From Hydrogenovibrio sp. 3SP14C1 (GTDB taxonomy: Bacteria; Pseudomonadota; Gammaproteobacteria; Thiomicrospirales; Thiomicrospiraceae): a stretch of DNA of 64,000 nt. Numbering within the stretch: the first letter of the stretch is position 1; each line of letters starts with the position of its first letter. The stretch is taken from positions 186,001-250,000 of the forward strand of contig NZ_JARTLM010000002.1 in the NCBI RefSeq assembly GCF_029625905.1, read 5' to 3'. Below are positions 55,094 to 63,880 of the stretch, piece by piece. The position numbers were made by a program, and so were the translations under genes. The notes under the pieces were generated by a model, which was not told the DNA's origin, did not search any database, and saw only the letters and a list, made by a program, of their open reading frames with translations.

Positions 55094-56536
55094 ATGGACT
55101 TCATTCAGTTACTTTCTTCTCCTACGACATGGCTAATAACAGCGTTGATCGCGGCTGGTGTGTGGATCATTCGCTTACAGCAAGCACTGAACTTGGCGAA
55201 TGAAAAACTACCAGGCCTGGCAGCAGTCGAAGCGGATAATCTTTTTTTAAAAGAGGAGAACGAACGTTTGAAATCAGAGATTTCTGACTTTCAGGTCATG
55301 AAAGGGGAGTCTAATCAAAGGGCAGAACAGTTAGAGCAGTTGAGAGCATTACAAAAAGAACAACAGGCAACCCACCAAGCATTGCAAACGCGTTATTCTG
55401 AAACCCAAGCGGAATTGGCCAGCATGAAAAGCCGTTTGGAAACCGAACGAGAGAGTAACGCTGAAAAACTGGCTTTACTGGACTCTGCCAAGCAAACCTT
55501 GACGCAGGAGTTTAAGGTATTATCGAATGAGATTCTGGAACAGAAGCAAAAGCAGATGGGGCAGCAGAGTAAAGAAACCATCAGTGGATTGGTGCAACCG
55601 ATTCAAACCTCTTTGGATCAATTCAAACAGCGCATTGAAGCGGTGCACAAAGAAGATCTAGAAGGGCGAGCTTCTTTGACGGAACAGCTTAAACATTTAA
55701 AAGAGCTGAATCAGACCATGAGTCTGGAGGCGCAGAACTTGACTAAGGCGTTAAAGGGGGACCAAAAAATTCAGGGGAATTGGGGGGAGTTTATTCTTCG
55801 TAAACTTCTTGAGTCAACCGGGTTACGCGAGGGCATTGAATTTGAAACTGAGAAAAGCTTTAACCAAGAAGACGGTAAGCGGCTACGCCCTGATGTTATC
55901 ATTAACTTACCGGATAGTAAGCACGTCATTATCGATTCAAAAGTGTCATTGGTTAGTTATGAAGCGGCGTTAAATAGTGAAACTGAGAGTGAAAAAACAC
56001 AGCACGTTAAAAGTCATATTCAAAGTATCAGTAAACATATTCAGGCGTTATCGGAAAAACGCTACGACCACCTTGAGTTATTAAATGCACCGGATTTTGT
56101 GTTGATGTTTATCCCGATTGAAGGGGCGTATTTGATGGCGATCGAGCAGAATCCGGCTATTTTTGAAAATGCCTTTGATAAAAAGGTCGCGGTGGTGACA
56201 CCGACGACTTTATTTACAACGCTGAAGACCATCGAACAGCTTTGGCGATATGAGCGCCAATCAGAGCATACCGTTAAGCTCATTAAGCGAGCGGCAGAAG
56301 TACACGATAAGTTTGTCGGCTTTGTTGATACATTTGAAAAGATCGGTAAGCAGCTTGGTACAGCGCAAGGCTCTTATGAACAGGCACGTAGGCAGATGTT
56401 ACAAGGGAATGGTAACCTGGTGCGTCAAGCTGAAATGCTGAAAGAGTTAGCCGGCAAAACCAAAAAAGAAATCCCTCAACATATTTTAGATGAAGCAGAA
56501 GGCGAAAGGCTTTTGCATAACGAATCAGATTCGTAA
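55094..56536 (+). CDS. rmuC: DNA recombination protein RmuC
   Basis: A 480-residue protein with an N-terminal membrane segment (WLITALIAAGVWIIRL), a long coiled coil at about 30-200, and the RmuC nuclease-like domain (IQGNWGEFILRKLLESTGLREG near 226; RLRPDVIINLPDSKHVIIDSKVSL near 255). In E. coli it limits DNA inversions at short inverted repeats. AAAGG precedes the start. A repeat copy lies near the beginning (encoding L-P-G-L-A). Confidence 0.93.
   Translation: MDFIQLLSSPTTWLITALIAAGVWIIRLQQALNLANEKLPGLAAVEADNLFLKEENERLKSEISDFQVMKGESNQRAEQLEQLRALQKEQQATHQALQTRYSETQAELASMKSRLETERESNAEKLALLDSAKQTLTQEFKVLSNEILEQKQKQMGQQSKETISGLVQPIQTSLDQFKQRIEAVHKEDLEGRASLTEQLKHLKELNQTMSLEAQNLTKALKGDQKIQGNWGEFILRKLLESTGLREGIEFETEKSFNQEDGKRLRPDVIINLPDSKHVIIDSKVSLVSYEAALNSETESEKTQHVKSHIQSISKHIQALSEKRYDHLELLNAPDFVLMFIPIEGAYLMAIEQNPAIFENAFDKKVAVVTPTTLFTTLKTIEQLWRYERQSEHTVKLIKRAAEVHDKFVGFVDTFEKIGKQLGTAQGSYEQARRQMLQGNGNLVRQAEMLKELAGKTKKEIPQHILDEAEGERLLHNESDS
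55211..55220 (-). repeat. CAGGCCTGG-N3-T repeat, copy 14
   Basis: Minus strand: perfect CCAGGCCTGG, TAG, TTTTTC. Inside rmuC, opposite to transcription. Confidence 0.85.
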
Positions 56537-56600
56537 CTTTTTTCTTTTAGAAAAGGCATTCTTTTCTAGCAAAGTTCAAGTGAACTAAATGTCTGAAAAG

Positions 56601-56629
56601 ATTGATAACTTTTCTAAAGTTGTATATAA
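56601..56629 (+). promoter_or_regulatory. Strong sigma-70 promoter of the rpsP operon
   Basis: TTGATA, 17-bp spacer, TATAAT: a near-consensus promoter. The leader to rpsP is about 112 nt. Confidence 0.8.
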
Positions 56630-56703
56630 TCCCGCCTTTCCAGTTTCTAGAATAGATTTTTAGAGTCAAAACAAGGTGTTTTCACCTTAGTAGAAGAATT
56701 TGT

Positions 56704-56721
56704 TAACGGGAATTCCCGTTA
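56704..56721 (+). promoter_or_regulatory. Palindrome in the rpsP mRNA leader
   Basis: Perfect 18-bp palindrome TAACGGGAATTCCCGTTA. In RNA it can fold as a 7-bp stem with an AATT loop, 14 nt before the ribosome-binding site. It may act in translational feedback. Confidence 0.5.
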
Positions 56722-56747
56722 TCGCCGATCAAGATAGGAGATTTAAA

Positions 56748-56990
56748 ATGGTCGTTATTCGTTTAGCCCGTGGTGGCGCAAAAAAGAACCCTTATTACAG
56801 AGTAATGGTGGCAGATCAACGTAAAGGCACTAATGGGCGTTTTATCGAGCAAGTTGGTTTTTATAACCCGACTGCACGTGGCCAAGAAGAGCCTCTTCGT
56901 CTTGATATGGCGCTTATTGAACACTGGGTGGGCAAAGGCGCTCAATTAAGCCCTCGTGTTGCAAAACTTGTTAAAGACGCTTCTAAGTAA
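56748..56990 (+). CDS. rpsP: 30S ribosomal protein S16
   Basis: An 80-residue S16 ([24 protein letters not shown]..., [12 protein letters not shown]), a standard length. The ATG at 56748 with AGGAG is used; an in-frame upstream start at 56700 falls in the leader palindrome region and is rejected. First gene of the conserved rpsP-rimM-trmD-rplS operon. Confidence 0.98.
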   Translation: MVVIRLARGGAKKNPYYRVMVADQRKGTNGRFIEQVGFYNPTARGQEEPLRLDMALIEHWVGKGAQLSPRVAKLVKDASK

Positions 56991-57010
56991 TTGGGCGTTA
57001 GACTGAGTTT

Positions 57011-57556
57011 ATGATGTCTTCAAAGCAAGACGAGAAAATCATCCTCGGTCAAATTAATGGTATTTATGGCGTTAACGGTTGGGTGAAAATTTTCTCTCAT
57101 ACTGACCCTCGTCAAAATATTTTGAGTTATTCTCCTTGGCTCGTTAAAGTCAAGAATGAATGGCGTACCTTTCAAGTAGAAGAAGGTCGTTCTCAGCAAG
57201 GTGGCAAAAGTGTTGTCGCCAAGCTGGAAGGGATTAATGATCGAGATGTTGCACGCGACTATATTGGGTGTGACATTGCGATTCTTCCGGAGCAGTTACC
57301 TGAGACGGAAGAAGGCTTTTACTGGATGCAATTGATTGGCTGTCATGTGACCAATTTAGAGGGTGAAGACCTGGGTCAAGTGACAGAAATCGTTGAAACG
57401 GGTGCGCATGATGTCCTTAGAGTAGAGAAACAATCTGATAGAGGATTGATTTCTACTTTGGTTCCTTTTGTGATGGATACTTTTATTTTAGAAGTGGATG
57501 TTGAGTCCAAACAAATAAAAGTTGACTGGCAATTGGAAGATGCAACGGAATCCTGA
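57011..57556 (+). CDS. rimM: 16S rRNA processing protein RimM
   Basis: A 181-residue 30S maturation factor that binds S19. It has an N-terminal RimM domain ([23 protein letters not shown]) and a C-terminal PRC-barrel ([35 protein letters not shown]). Tandem ATGs at 57011 and 57014. It follows rpsP by 20 bp and precedes trmD by 11 bp. Confidence 0.96.
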   Translation: MMSSKQDEKIILGQINGIYGVNGWVKIFSHTDPRQNILSYSPWLVKVKNEWRTFQVEEGRSQQGGKSVVAKLEGINDRDVARDYIGCDIAILPEQLPETEEGFYWMQLIGCHVTNLEGEDLGQVTEIVETGAHDVLRVEKQSDRGLISTLVPFVMDTFILEVDVESKQIKVDWQLEDATES

Positions 57557-57567
57557 AGTTTTTACTG

Positions 57568-58281
57568 ATGCGCTTTGATGTGATTACGCTGTTTCCCGAA
57601 ATGTTTTCGGCTTTAATCGAGTCGGGCGTTTCACGGAGAGCTTTTCAAGACGCGCTTTATCAGTTTAAAGCCTGGAATCCAAGAGCTTATACGACGGATC
57701 GTCATAAGACGGTGGATGATCGACCTTATGGGGGCGGTCCGGGGATGCTGATGATGTACCCCCCGTTAAAGAAAACGGTTGATGCGATTACCGAGGAGGT
57801 GGGAGAAAAACCCTACGTGGTTTATCTTTCTCCTCAAGGACAGCCGTTGACTCAGCAGAAGTTATCAGAGTTGCAGTCTCATGCTAATTTAACCTTAGTG
57901 TGTGGTCGTTACGAAGGCATTGACGAACGTTTTATTGAAACGGTGGTTGATGAAGAAATCTGCGTTGGAGACTTTATTGTGAGTGGGGGAGAGTTACCCG
58001 CCATGATGTTAATGGACGGGGTGATTCGATTGATCCCAGGTGTATTAGGTCATAACCAGTCAGCGGAGCAAGATTCTTTTTCTGATGGCTTGTTGGATTG
58101 CCCTCACTATACTCGACCGGTTGAGGTTGATGGTATGGGGGTTCCAGATGTGTTGCAAGAAGGGCATCATGCCAAAATAGAACAATGGCGCCATGAACAA
58201 AAACTTCTCAGGACGAAGCAAAAGCGTCCTGATTTATATACCGCTTATCTGGCAACGCATACTGCGAAGCAGGATAAATAG
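57568..58281 (+). CDS. trmD: tRNA (guanine-37 N1)-methyltransferase
   Basis: A 237-residue SPOUT methyltransferase placing m1G37, which prevents frameshifting. Motifs: [13 protein letters not shown] start, [14 protein letters not shown] near residue 50, [15 protein letters not shown] near residue 110, and the knot [18 protein letters not shown] near 132. A canonical 11-bp gap follows rimM. Confidence 0.97.
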   Translation: MRFDVITLFPEMFSALIESGVSRRAFQDALYQFKAWNPRAYTTDRHKTVDDRPYGGGPGMLMMYPPLKKTVDAITEEVGEKPYVVYLSPQGQPLTQQKLSELQSHANLTLVCGRYEGIDERFIETVVDEEICVGDFIVSGGELPAMMLMDGVIRLIPGVLGHNQSAEQDSFSDGLLDCPHYTRPVEVDGMGVPDVLQEGHHAKIEQWRHEQKLLRTKQKRPDLYTAYLATHTAKQDK

Positions 58282-58381
58282 GTTTACAATTCGGATTCAA
58301 CCTCTGGCAGCCTGGTCTGTGAATTGTTGGATAAAATTCATTTCAGCAAATATAAGCTGATTTATTTTGGAGTGCTTAGAG

Positions 58382-58729
58382 ATGAGCGATATCATCAAGC
58401 GTATTGAAGCAGAACAGATGACAAAAGAGTTACCTGAGTTTGGTCCAGGGGATACTGTTGTTGTTCAAGTAAAAGTAAAAGAAGGTACAAACGAGCGTTT
58501 ACAGGCTTATGAAGGTGTTGTAATTGCTAAGAAGAACCGTGGCCTAAACTCTTCTTTTATTGTTCGTAAGATTTCTCATGGGGTAGGCGTTGAGCGTACT
58601 TTCCAAACTTACAGTCCACTTGTTGACTCTGTAGAAGTTAAACGTCGTGGTGACGTGCGTCGTGCGAAGTTGTACTATCTTCGTGACCTATCTGGTAAGG
58701 CAGCACGTATCAAAGAAAAAGTTAAATAA
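58382..58729 (+). CDS. rplS: 50S ribosomal protein L19
   Basis: A 115-residue L19 ([13 protein letters not shown]..., [34 protein letters not shown]). The ATG at 58382 is used, with GGAG 10 nt upstream; the frame is open 15 nt further. Last gene of the ribosomal operon, 100 bp after trmD, ended by a strong terminator. Confidence 0.98.
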   Translation: MSDIIKRIEAEQMTKELPEFGPGDTVVVQVKVKEGTNERLQAYEGVVIAKKNRGLNSSFIVRKISHGVGVERTFQTYSPLVDSVEVKRRGDVRRAKLYYLRDLSGKAARIKEKVK

Positions 58730-58747
58730 GTTTTATAACTTTTCTGG

Positions 58748-58774
58748 AAAGGCACTCAATCGAGTGCCTTTTTT
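58748..58774 (+). terminator. Intrinsic terminator of the rpsP operon
   Basis: Stem AAAGGCACTC / GAGTGCCTTT with a 4-nt loop and a T run. Confidence 0.9.
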
Positions 58775-58831
58775 GTTTCTGCCTCTCTAAAATCCTTTCC
58801 CGCCTTTTTCGTATTATGCTATCTTTATAGC

Positions 58832-59725
58832 ATGCTAAACCAACTGACACCTGAGATTACCGATTTTATCCAATACTTAAGACTGAATGAGGGGTTGAGT
58901 GAGAATACCTTACAGGCTTATCAGCGAGATCTTAAAAAGGTTCAGCTTACGCTGGGCGAAACCGATTTAAGTCAAGCCTCTCGAGAACAGCTCGAAGATT
59001 ATCTTTTTCAGTTACATGTCGATCAGGTGAATCCAAGTTCTATTGCTCGGTGTTTGTCTGCATTAAAACGTTTCTATTTGTTTTTGATTTTTCATAACCG
59101 AATTCAATTGGATCCTGCCGCACAAATTAAAGCGCCCCAACTGATTAAAAAAATACCCTCCGTTATTTCCGAATCCCAAGTGGAAGCTTTATTAAATGCC
59201 CCTGACTTAACCACGCCTTTAGGGATAAGAGATAAGGCGATTCTGGAGTTAATGTACGCATCCGGCCTCCGCGTGTCTGAACTTGTTAATTTGCCGTATG
59301 AGCAGCTCAATTTATCAGCTGGGTTGGTTCAGGTAACCGGAAAAGGCAATAAAGAACGTATTGTTCCTATTGGTCAAATGGCAATTGAAGCGATTGAAGC
59401 TTATTTAAAATCAGCTAGGCCTGCTTTGGTTGGAAAACAAAAATGGGTTCCGACGTTATTTGTTTCTAGAATAGGGCGAACGATGACACGACAAACGCTT
59501 TGGCATCGTATCAAAAACCTGGCGCTTATCGCGGATATTCGCAGTCAGTTATCTCCGCATGGATTACGACATGCATTTGCAACGCACTTAATCAATCATG
59601 GTGCTGATCTGAGAACCGTTCAATTATTATTAGGTCATTCAGATCTTTCCACAACACAAATTTATACTCATGTTGCCAAAGAGCGCTTGCAAAGTATTCA
59701 CCATCAGCATCATCCACGCGGTTAA
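58832..59725 (+). CDS. xerD: Site-specific tyrosine recombinase XerD
   Basis: A 297-residue recombinase resolving chromosome dimers at dif with XerC. It has an N-terminal SAM-like domain (FIQYLRLNEGLSENTLQAYQRDL) and catalytic residues Arg in MYASGLRVSELVNL, Lys in VTGKGNKERIVP, HGLRHAFATH, LLLGHSDLSTTQIYTHV with the Tyr nucleophile. XerD rather than XerC by its neighbour dsbC, as in E. coli. A one-mismatch repeat variant lies inside. Confidence 0.93.
   Translation: MLNQLTPEITDFIQYLRLNEGLSENTLQAYQRDLKKVQLTLGETDLSQASREQLEDYLFQLHVDQVNPSSIARCLSALKRFYLFLIFHNRIQLDPAAQIKAPQLIKKIPSVISESQVEALLNAPDLTTPLGIRDKAILELMYASGLRVSELVNLPYEQLNLSAGLVQVTGKGNKERIVPIGQMAIEAIEAYLKSARPALVGKQKWVPTLFVSRIGRTMTRQTLWHRIKNLALIADIRSQLSPHGLRHAFATHLINHGADLRTVQLLLGHSDLSTTQIYTHVAKERLQSIHHQHHPRG
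59415..59424 (-). repeat. CAGGCCTGG-N3-T repeat, degenerate copy 15
   Basis: Minus strand: CAGGCCTAG, CTG, ATTTT. One core mismatch but spacing and T run are kept. Inside xerD. Confidence 0.45.
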
Positions 59726-59762
59726 AGTCAATCTGTTGTCATGATCTTAATATTATTTTGGG

Positions 59763-59768
59763 TATAAT
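59763..59768 (+). promoter_or_regulatory. Candidate -10 element of dsbC
   Basis: Perfect TATAAT 37 bp before dsbC; no good -35 at normal spacing. Confidence 0.35.
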
Positions 59769-59804
59769 CTTTGCCAGATACATTTTAATGGTAAGGAATG
59801 AACG

Positions 59805-60524
59805 ATGAACCCGATTTCAATAGGTAAACAACTAAGCCTAAGCATGATAATTTTAGCCGCGTTCAGTCAGGTGAATGCAGATGAGGAAACGATTCAAAAA
59901 AAATTGAACCAATTAATCCCCAATGCGCTGGCGGCTAATATCAAAGAAAGTGTCATCCCTAATTTGTATGAAGTGTCATTGGGTGCCAAAATCATTTACA
60001 TGAGTGGGGATGGGCAATACATTGTGAATGGCAATATTGTTAATCTCGATACACGAGAGAATCTGACTGAAAAAGCCTTAAGTAAAGTGCGTAAAACAGC
60101 ATTGGACAAGCTGTCTGCCAACAGTATGATTGTGTATTCTGCTAAAGGGTCGAAAAAGCGCACCATTACCGTTTTTTCAGATATTGATTGTCCTTATTGT
60201 CGGAAGCTGCATAAAGAGATTCCTGCTTTGAATCAGGCGGGTATTGAGGTGCGTTATATGGCTTATCCTCGGGCGGGGGTTGGCTCGGATGCTTATAAAA
60301 AGGCTGTTTCTGTTTGGTGTGCTGAAGATTCTGCCAAGGCGATGGATGATGCCATGACAAAGGGGCAGGTGGTTTCAAAAACCTGTCAGAATCCTGTCCA
60401 GAAACATATGAAACAAGCTGAAATGTTTGGTGTAACAGGGACGCCGAACATTGTGTTCGATTCAGGCAAAATGATTCCAGGCTATGCGCCTGCTAAAGAA
60501 CTGATTAAGTTATTGGTGCACTAG
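59805..60524 (+). CDS. dsbC: Periplasmic disulfide isomerase DsbC
   Basis: A 239-residue precursor. It has a signal peptide (cleavage near QVNA at about residue 25), an N-terminal dimerisation domain (IVNGNIVNLDTRENLTE), and a thioredoxin-like domain with CPYC near residue 128 (SDIDCPYCRKLH) and cis-Pro loop GVTGTPNIVF near residue 210. It corrects wrong disulfides in exported proteins. xerD-dsbC adjacency is typical. Confidence 0.95.
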   Translation: MNPISIGKQLSLSMIILAAFSQVNADEETIQKKLNQLIPNALAANIKESVIPNLYEVSLGAKIIYMSGDGQYIVNGNIVNLDTRENLTEKALSKVRKTALDKLSANSMIVYSAKGSKKRTITVFSDIDCPYCRKLHKEIPALNQAGIEVRYMAYPRAGVGSDAYKKAVSVWCAEDSAKAMDDAMTKGQVVSKTCQNPVQKHMKQAEMFGVTGTPNIVFDSGKMIPGYAPAKELIKLLVH

Positions 60525-60551
60525 CCATCTTAGAAAATGATTTAAAAAATT

Positions 60552-60586
60552 AAAAACGGCGAAGCAATCGAATATGTTTGCTTCGC
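60552..60586 (-). terminator. Intrinsic terminator of the acidic-protein operon
   Basis: Nine-bp stem GCGAAGCAA / TTGCTTCGC with a 10-nt loop, followed on the minus strand by CGTTTTTAATTTTTT; 8 nt after the stop at 60594. Confidence 0.8.
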
Positions 60587-60593
60587 GTAGAGT

Positions 60594-61814
60594 TTACTCG
60601 TTGATTGTTTCAACCGGTGGTTCTTCAGAGCGGTAGCTATAAGGTTGCGGTCTTTTAGCTAATTCTTGAGTGACATTTTCAAGCCCTTGAACTTTTTTCT
60701 GAATATGGTCTTGCTGGGTTTTTAATTCACGAACTTGTGTACTTAAATGCTTTAAGCTCGCATCAATTTTGTTGAGCGCCTTAGGAGTCTTATCTGGCGC
60801 AGTAGCCTTAGCAGGTTTTTGAGCGCTCAATGTTTTTTGAATTTCTTTTAACAGTTTGCGCTGAGTGCTAACAGCCCAAGCGATTCCATTCAGTTTTTTT
60901 ACTTGCTCATCGGTCAAACCTGAAGAGACAACCGTGGTTGTCGGCATGGCTTGTTTTTTGGAGGCTTGGTGTAAGGCGGTTGCCTGAATTTTTTCTTGGG
61001 CGTTAAGGATTTGATCCAACAACCCTTGAATGTGTTTCAGTTGTTTTTCACGCGAGCCTGAAAGTTGATGCATTTCGTTTTTTAACTCTGTAAAGTCTGG
61101 ACGGATGGTTTTAGCGTCCATTGCCGAAGCTTGGTTTTCTTTTGAGTTGGCAGTCGGTTCAGCTGATTTTTCGGGCTGATTTTTCGGTTTAGCTTCTGGT
61201 TCAGGTAATGAAGGGCGTTTTTCTCCTCTCGCAGGCATTCTGTCTTGTGCAGGCGTTGAACGGCTTAATCTTTGAATATCTGCAGCAAGCGCTTCAATTA
61301 AAGACGATAATTGATCTATCTTGAGGTTTAAGTTTTTATTAAATAAAGTGTTTTCAGTATTGATGATATCGAAAACATCTCCTTTTAAAGTTTCATTTTT
61401 TTTATTCAAGCTATTTAATAGCCAACCCATGATTCCAACGGAAATGACACTAAAGACAATAGAGACAGTCATCATGGTGGTGACGGCATTTCTTGCCGAT
61501 TTTAGATCATTCGATGCCGTCCGAAGCGATTGACGCCAAGCAATATTTGAATCCGATAACTCCATCACTTGAGCTTTCTGTTCGTGCGATAGTTTGATAG
61601 CGGCATCCGCAGCATTCTGACTTTGTTCCGCAGCAAGCTGTGCGGTTTTTGCCGCTTCTAATGAAAGTGCTGCGGAATCTAAACTGTCGGCATTCCCTGA
61701 TTCTTCAAGCTTTTTATTATTATCAGATGCTGTTTTAACCTCTTTTTGCATATCTGCAGAAGCGTCCTCCAGTTGTGATAATTCATCTAATAAATCGTCA
61801 GCAGTGTCACTCAT
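60594..61814 (-). CDS. Unrecognised bitopic coiled-coil protein, 406 aa
   Basis: Not recognised. The 406-residue product opens with TADDLLDELSQLEDAS, then has an Ala-rich coiled coil (about 40-100), one membrane segment near 113-136 (AVTTMMTVSIVFSVISVGIMGWLL) with no signal peptide before it, another coiled coil near 145-190, a Pro/Lys/Glu-rich linker near 190-240, and further coiled coils to the end. Several Gln/Lys-rich segments suggest an extended fibre-like or scaffolding role. It is the second gene of a two-gene operon, 12 bp after the acidic protein, and shares its N-terminal motif ADDLLD-(E/A)-L. Confidence 0.7.
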   Translation of the reverse strand: MSDTADDLLDELSQLEDASADMQKEVKTASDNNKKLEESGNADSLDSAALSLEAAKTAQLAAEQSQNAADAAIKLSHEQKAQVMELSDSNIAWRQSLRTASNDLKSARNAVTTMMTVSIVFSVISVGIMGWLLNSLNKKNETLKGDVFDIINTENTLFNKNLNLKIDQLSSLIEALAADIQRLSRSTPAQDRMPARGEKRPSLPEPEAKPKNQPEKSAEPTANSKENQASAMDAKTIRPDFTELKNEMHQLSGSREKQLKHIQGLLDQILNAQEKIQATALHQASKKQAMPTTTVVSSGLTDEQVKKLNGIAWAVSTQRKLLKEIQKTLSAQKPAKATAPDKTPKALNKIDASLKHLSTQVRELKTQQDHIQKKVQGLENVTQELAKRPQPYSYRSEEPPVETINE

Positions 61815-61826
61815 AGTGTTTCGCCT

Positions 61827-62897
61827 TTATTTCTTTGCCAGTGAGTCAATTCGACTTTTTAGGGTGTTGTTGATATCTCTTAATTCTTTATTTCGCTGAC
61901 GAATATCGCTCAAAATTGAAATCAATTCATCATTGGAAATCGGCGTAGAGAGCTCGCCAAGTTCAATCTCATAGCCCGCTTGCTTCGCCGCTTCAAAAGC
62001 TCGTTCAGTGGCTGCAAAAGTCGCTTCTATTGCTTTCTGAGTTTTATCGGCCGAGGCTTGTGCTTTTTTAGTGACTTTTACCGCTAAGCGTGTCGCTTCT
62101 TGTGCTGTATTACTCACTTCAGAGCCGATTTGTTTGATTTCATCATCAATAGAAATCGCTTCTTCCATGTTTTCAATTGATTCAGCCGTTTGTTCAATTA
62201 ATGGCGTTGCGTCAGTCGTCGCTTCACTCAGATCTTCTGTTGTCGTCTGAGGTTCAGCAGTCTCTTCAGGCGAAGCTGTCTCAAGCTCTTCTGGCATGTC
62301 GGTTTCGTCAGAAAGGTTGGTTGCTTCCATATCGTCTTCAGCACCATTCTCAGTCTCCATGTCGTTGAAGCCATTCATGCCTTCAGCGACCTGTTCAGAA
62401 ATATCTTCTTCAGGCAATGCCAGTTCAGCTTCTTGTTCTAAAAGAGGCTCTTCTTCTATTTCAGCAGTATCTTCATCTTCAGGGGGTTCTGAAGAGGTAG
62501 CAGGTTCATCGTTAAAGTCAGTTTCCGAAGTATCCATGTCATCGGCTAAATCATCTGCATCCTCAACGGCTTGTTCGGTGTCAGATTGTTCTGAAGGAAT
62601 GTTGTCGGTTTCTTCTAAATCAGTTCCGAGTGCTTCATCCAACTCAGTTTCAATCGTTCCGGAATCTTCAATTTCTGTAAGGTTGTCAGTCACGTTATCA
62701 TTTTCTTCTATCGGCATCTCATTCGCCTCATCTGTCGTTTCTTCCTCAATCTGACTGCTTTCAGCTTGGTCTAGAGCATCCAAGAGATCATCCGCCTCAT
62801 CTTTTGAAGCAGTGTCTTCTGAAACTGGATCAGGCTCGCTCATCATCTGTAGCATTTCCTGAGTTGCTAAATCATCTTTATCAGCGTCAATCGTCAT
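61827..62897 (-). CDS. Unrecognised, strongly acidic protein, 356 aa
   Basis: Not recognised. Residues 1 to about 235 are low-complexity and very rich in Asp, Glu, Ser and Thr with almost no Lys or Arg, and so are probably disordered. Near residue 35 is EADDLLDALDQAESSQ, matching the start of its operon partner. Residues about 240-356 are helical and mixed-charge (EIKQIGSEVSNTAQEATRLA; ERAFEAAKQAGYEIELGELS), ending in a coiled coil (DIRQRNKELRDINNTLKSRI). No signal peptide or membrane segment, so likely cytosolic and associated with the next gene's membrane product. Confidence 0.7.
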   Translation of the reverse strand: MTIDADKDDLATQEMLQMMSEPDPVSEDTASKDEADDLLDALDQAESSQIEEETTDEANEMPIEENDNVTDNLTEIEDSGTIETELDEALGTDLEETDNIPSEQSDTEQAVEDADDLADDMDTSETDFNDEPATSSEPPEDEDTAEIEEEPLLEQEAELALPEEDISEQVAEGMNGFNDMETENGAEDDMEATNLSDETDMPEELETASPEETAEPQTTTEDLSEATTDATPLIEQTAESIENMEEAISIDDEIKQIGSEVSNTAQEATRLAVKVTKKAQASADKTQKAIEATFAATERAFEAAKQAGYEIELGELSTPISNDELISILSDIRQRNKELRDINNTLKSRIDSLAKK

Positions 62898-62993
62898 GAT
62901 TCAATCCCTTTGAATACTTAATTCAATGTTTATTAGCGCATAATGATTATGAGTGTAAGGTCGCACCAATCATTAGACTTTTATTGTACGTCC

Positions 62994-63686
62994 TTAAGCA
63001 GAAAATGTGCCAGATAAAAAATTATCGAGTGTAATGGGATGTTCAAAAAGCATTATCTTTTCAGTTGATGGATGGGTTATTTTCAAGCTGGCAGCATTGA
63101 GTAGTAACCGCTTGGAGGCAACATAGCTTTTCTTGTCTGCATAAAGGTTATCTCCTAAGATAGGGTGACCAAGCATCTTCATGTGTAGTCTTAACTGATG
63201 TGAGCGCCCAGTAATAGGAGTAAGGTTAACTTCAAAAGCATCACGATACTGTGCGATGACTTCCCAGAGTGTTGAGGCATACTTCCCTTGTTTAAAATCA
63301 ATCATCTGTAATGGTCGGTTTTCCCAATCACAGCGCATGGGCAAGTTAAGGTGTCCTTTCAAACTAGAGGGCTTACCAAAACAGATAGCCTGATATGTTT
63401 TCTCGGTCAAACGATCTTGAAATTGAATGCTCAAATGCCGGTGGCTGGCTTTGTTTTTTGCCAAGATCATGATGCCGGAGGTGTCCATGTCTAATCGATG
63501 CACAATGAGAGCTGAAGGAGCATGCTTTTGGGCTTGAGCTAATAAGTTTATTTCCGGGTCAAGGTCTTTTCCTGGAACAGAAAGAAGTCCTGCCGGTTTG
63601 TTTACAACAAGGATGTCATTGTCTTCATAAAGTATCCAGTCAGCTTGAAAGGGCATGGCCTTTAATTTGGGTTTCGGTTTTAGCAT
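62994..63686 (-). CDS. rluA: RluA-family pseudouridine synthase
   Basis: A 230-residue pseudouridine synthase. Catalytic motif HRLDMDTSGIMILA near residues 63-76 (Asp66), NKPAGLLSVPGK near residue 29, LPMRCDWENRP near residue 113 and GRSHQLRLHMKMLGHPILGDNLY near residue 163. It matches RluA, which modifies 23S rRNA U746 and tRNA U32, better than RluC or RluD, since no S4 domain is present. Divergent from the broken phosphatase gene. Confidence 0.9.
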   Translation of the reverse strand: MLKPKPKLKAMPFQADWILYEDNDILVVNKPAGLLSVPGKDLDPEINLLAQAQKHAPSALIVHRLDMDTSGIMILAKNKASHRHLSIQFQDRLTEKTYQAICFGKPSSLKGHLNLPMRCDWENRPLQMIDFKQGKYASTLWEVIAQYRDAFEVNLTPITGRSHQLRLHMKMLGHPILGDNLYADKKSYVASKRLLLNAASLKITHPSTEKIMLFEHPITLDNFLSGTFSA

Positions 63687-63756
63687 AGAAGAATCGTTTT
63701 TGGTTCACTGGCGTGCATACGTTAAAATAAAGACTTATTGTAAAAGAGAAGTGAGT

Positions 63757-63834
63757 ATGAGTCATAAAGTTTCAGTTATTTTTGTTTGTCTAGGCAATAA
63801 ACACGTAATTACGCAACTTATTGATTTTAAATAA
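63757..63834 (+). pseudogene. 5' fragment of a low-molecular-weight protein-tyrosine-phosphatase gene, cut by an inserted element
   Basis: The ATG at 63757 opens with MSHKVSVIFVCLGN, matching the conserved start of LMW phosphatases. Family members then read ICRSP, completing the CX5R catalytic loop. Here the sequence changes after codon 14 (63798) to an unrelated 11-residue tail and a stop at 63834. The catalytic Cys is present, the Arg and everything after it are lost. The break coincides with the left end of the element that carries the integrase at 63881. Whether the rest of the gene survives at the far end of the element is unknown. Confidence 0.75.
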
Positions 63835-63845
63835 AAAATATTTCT

Positions 63846-63875
63846 TCCCCAAAACTTCCCCAATTCCTCCCCAAA
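63846..63875. repeat. Three phased direct repeats TCCCCAA next to the attachment site
   Basis: TCCCCAA occurs three times with C-runs starting at 63847, 63858 and 63869, exactly 11 bp apart, one helical turn. They lie between the junction and the integrase stop, where arm-type integrase or excisionase sites usually are. Confidence 0.65.
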
Positions 63876-63880
63876 TCAGA

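Noticed and set aside
62296-62754. Serine-rich ORF on the plus strand
   Set aside because: It is the antisense reflection of the Asp/Glu-rich coding sequence of the acidic protein and has no independent start signals.
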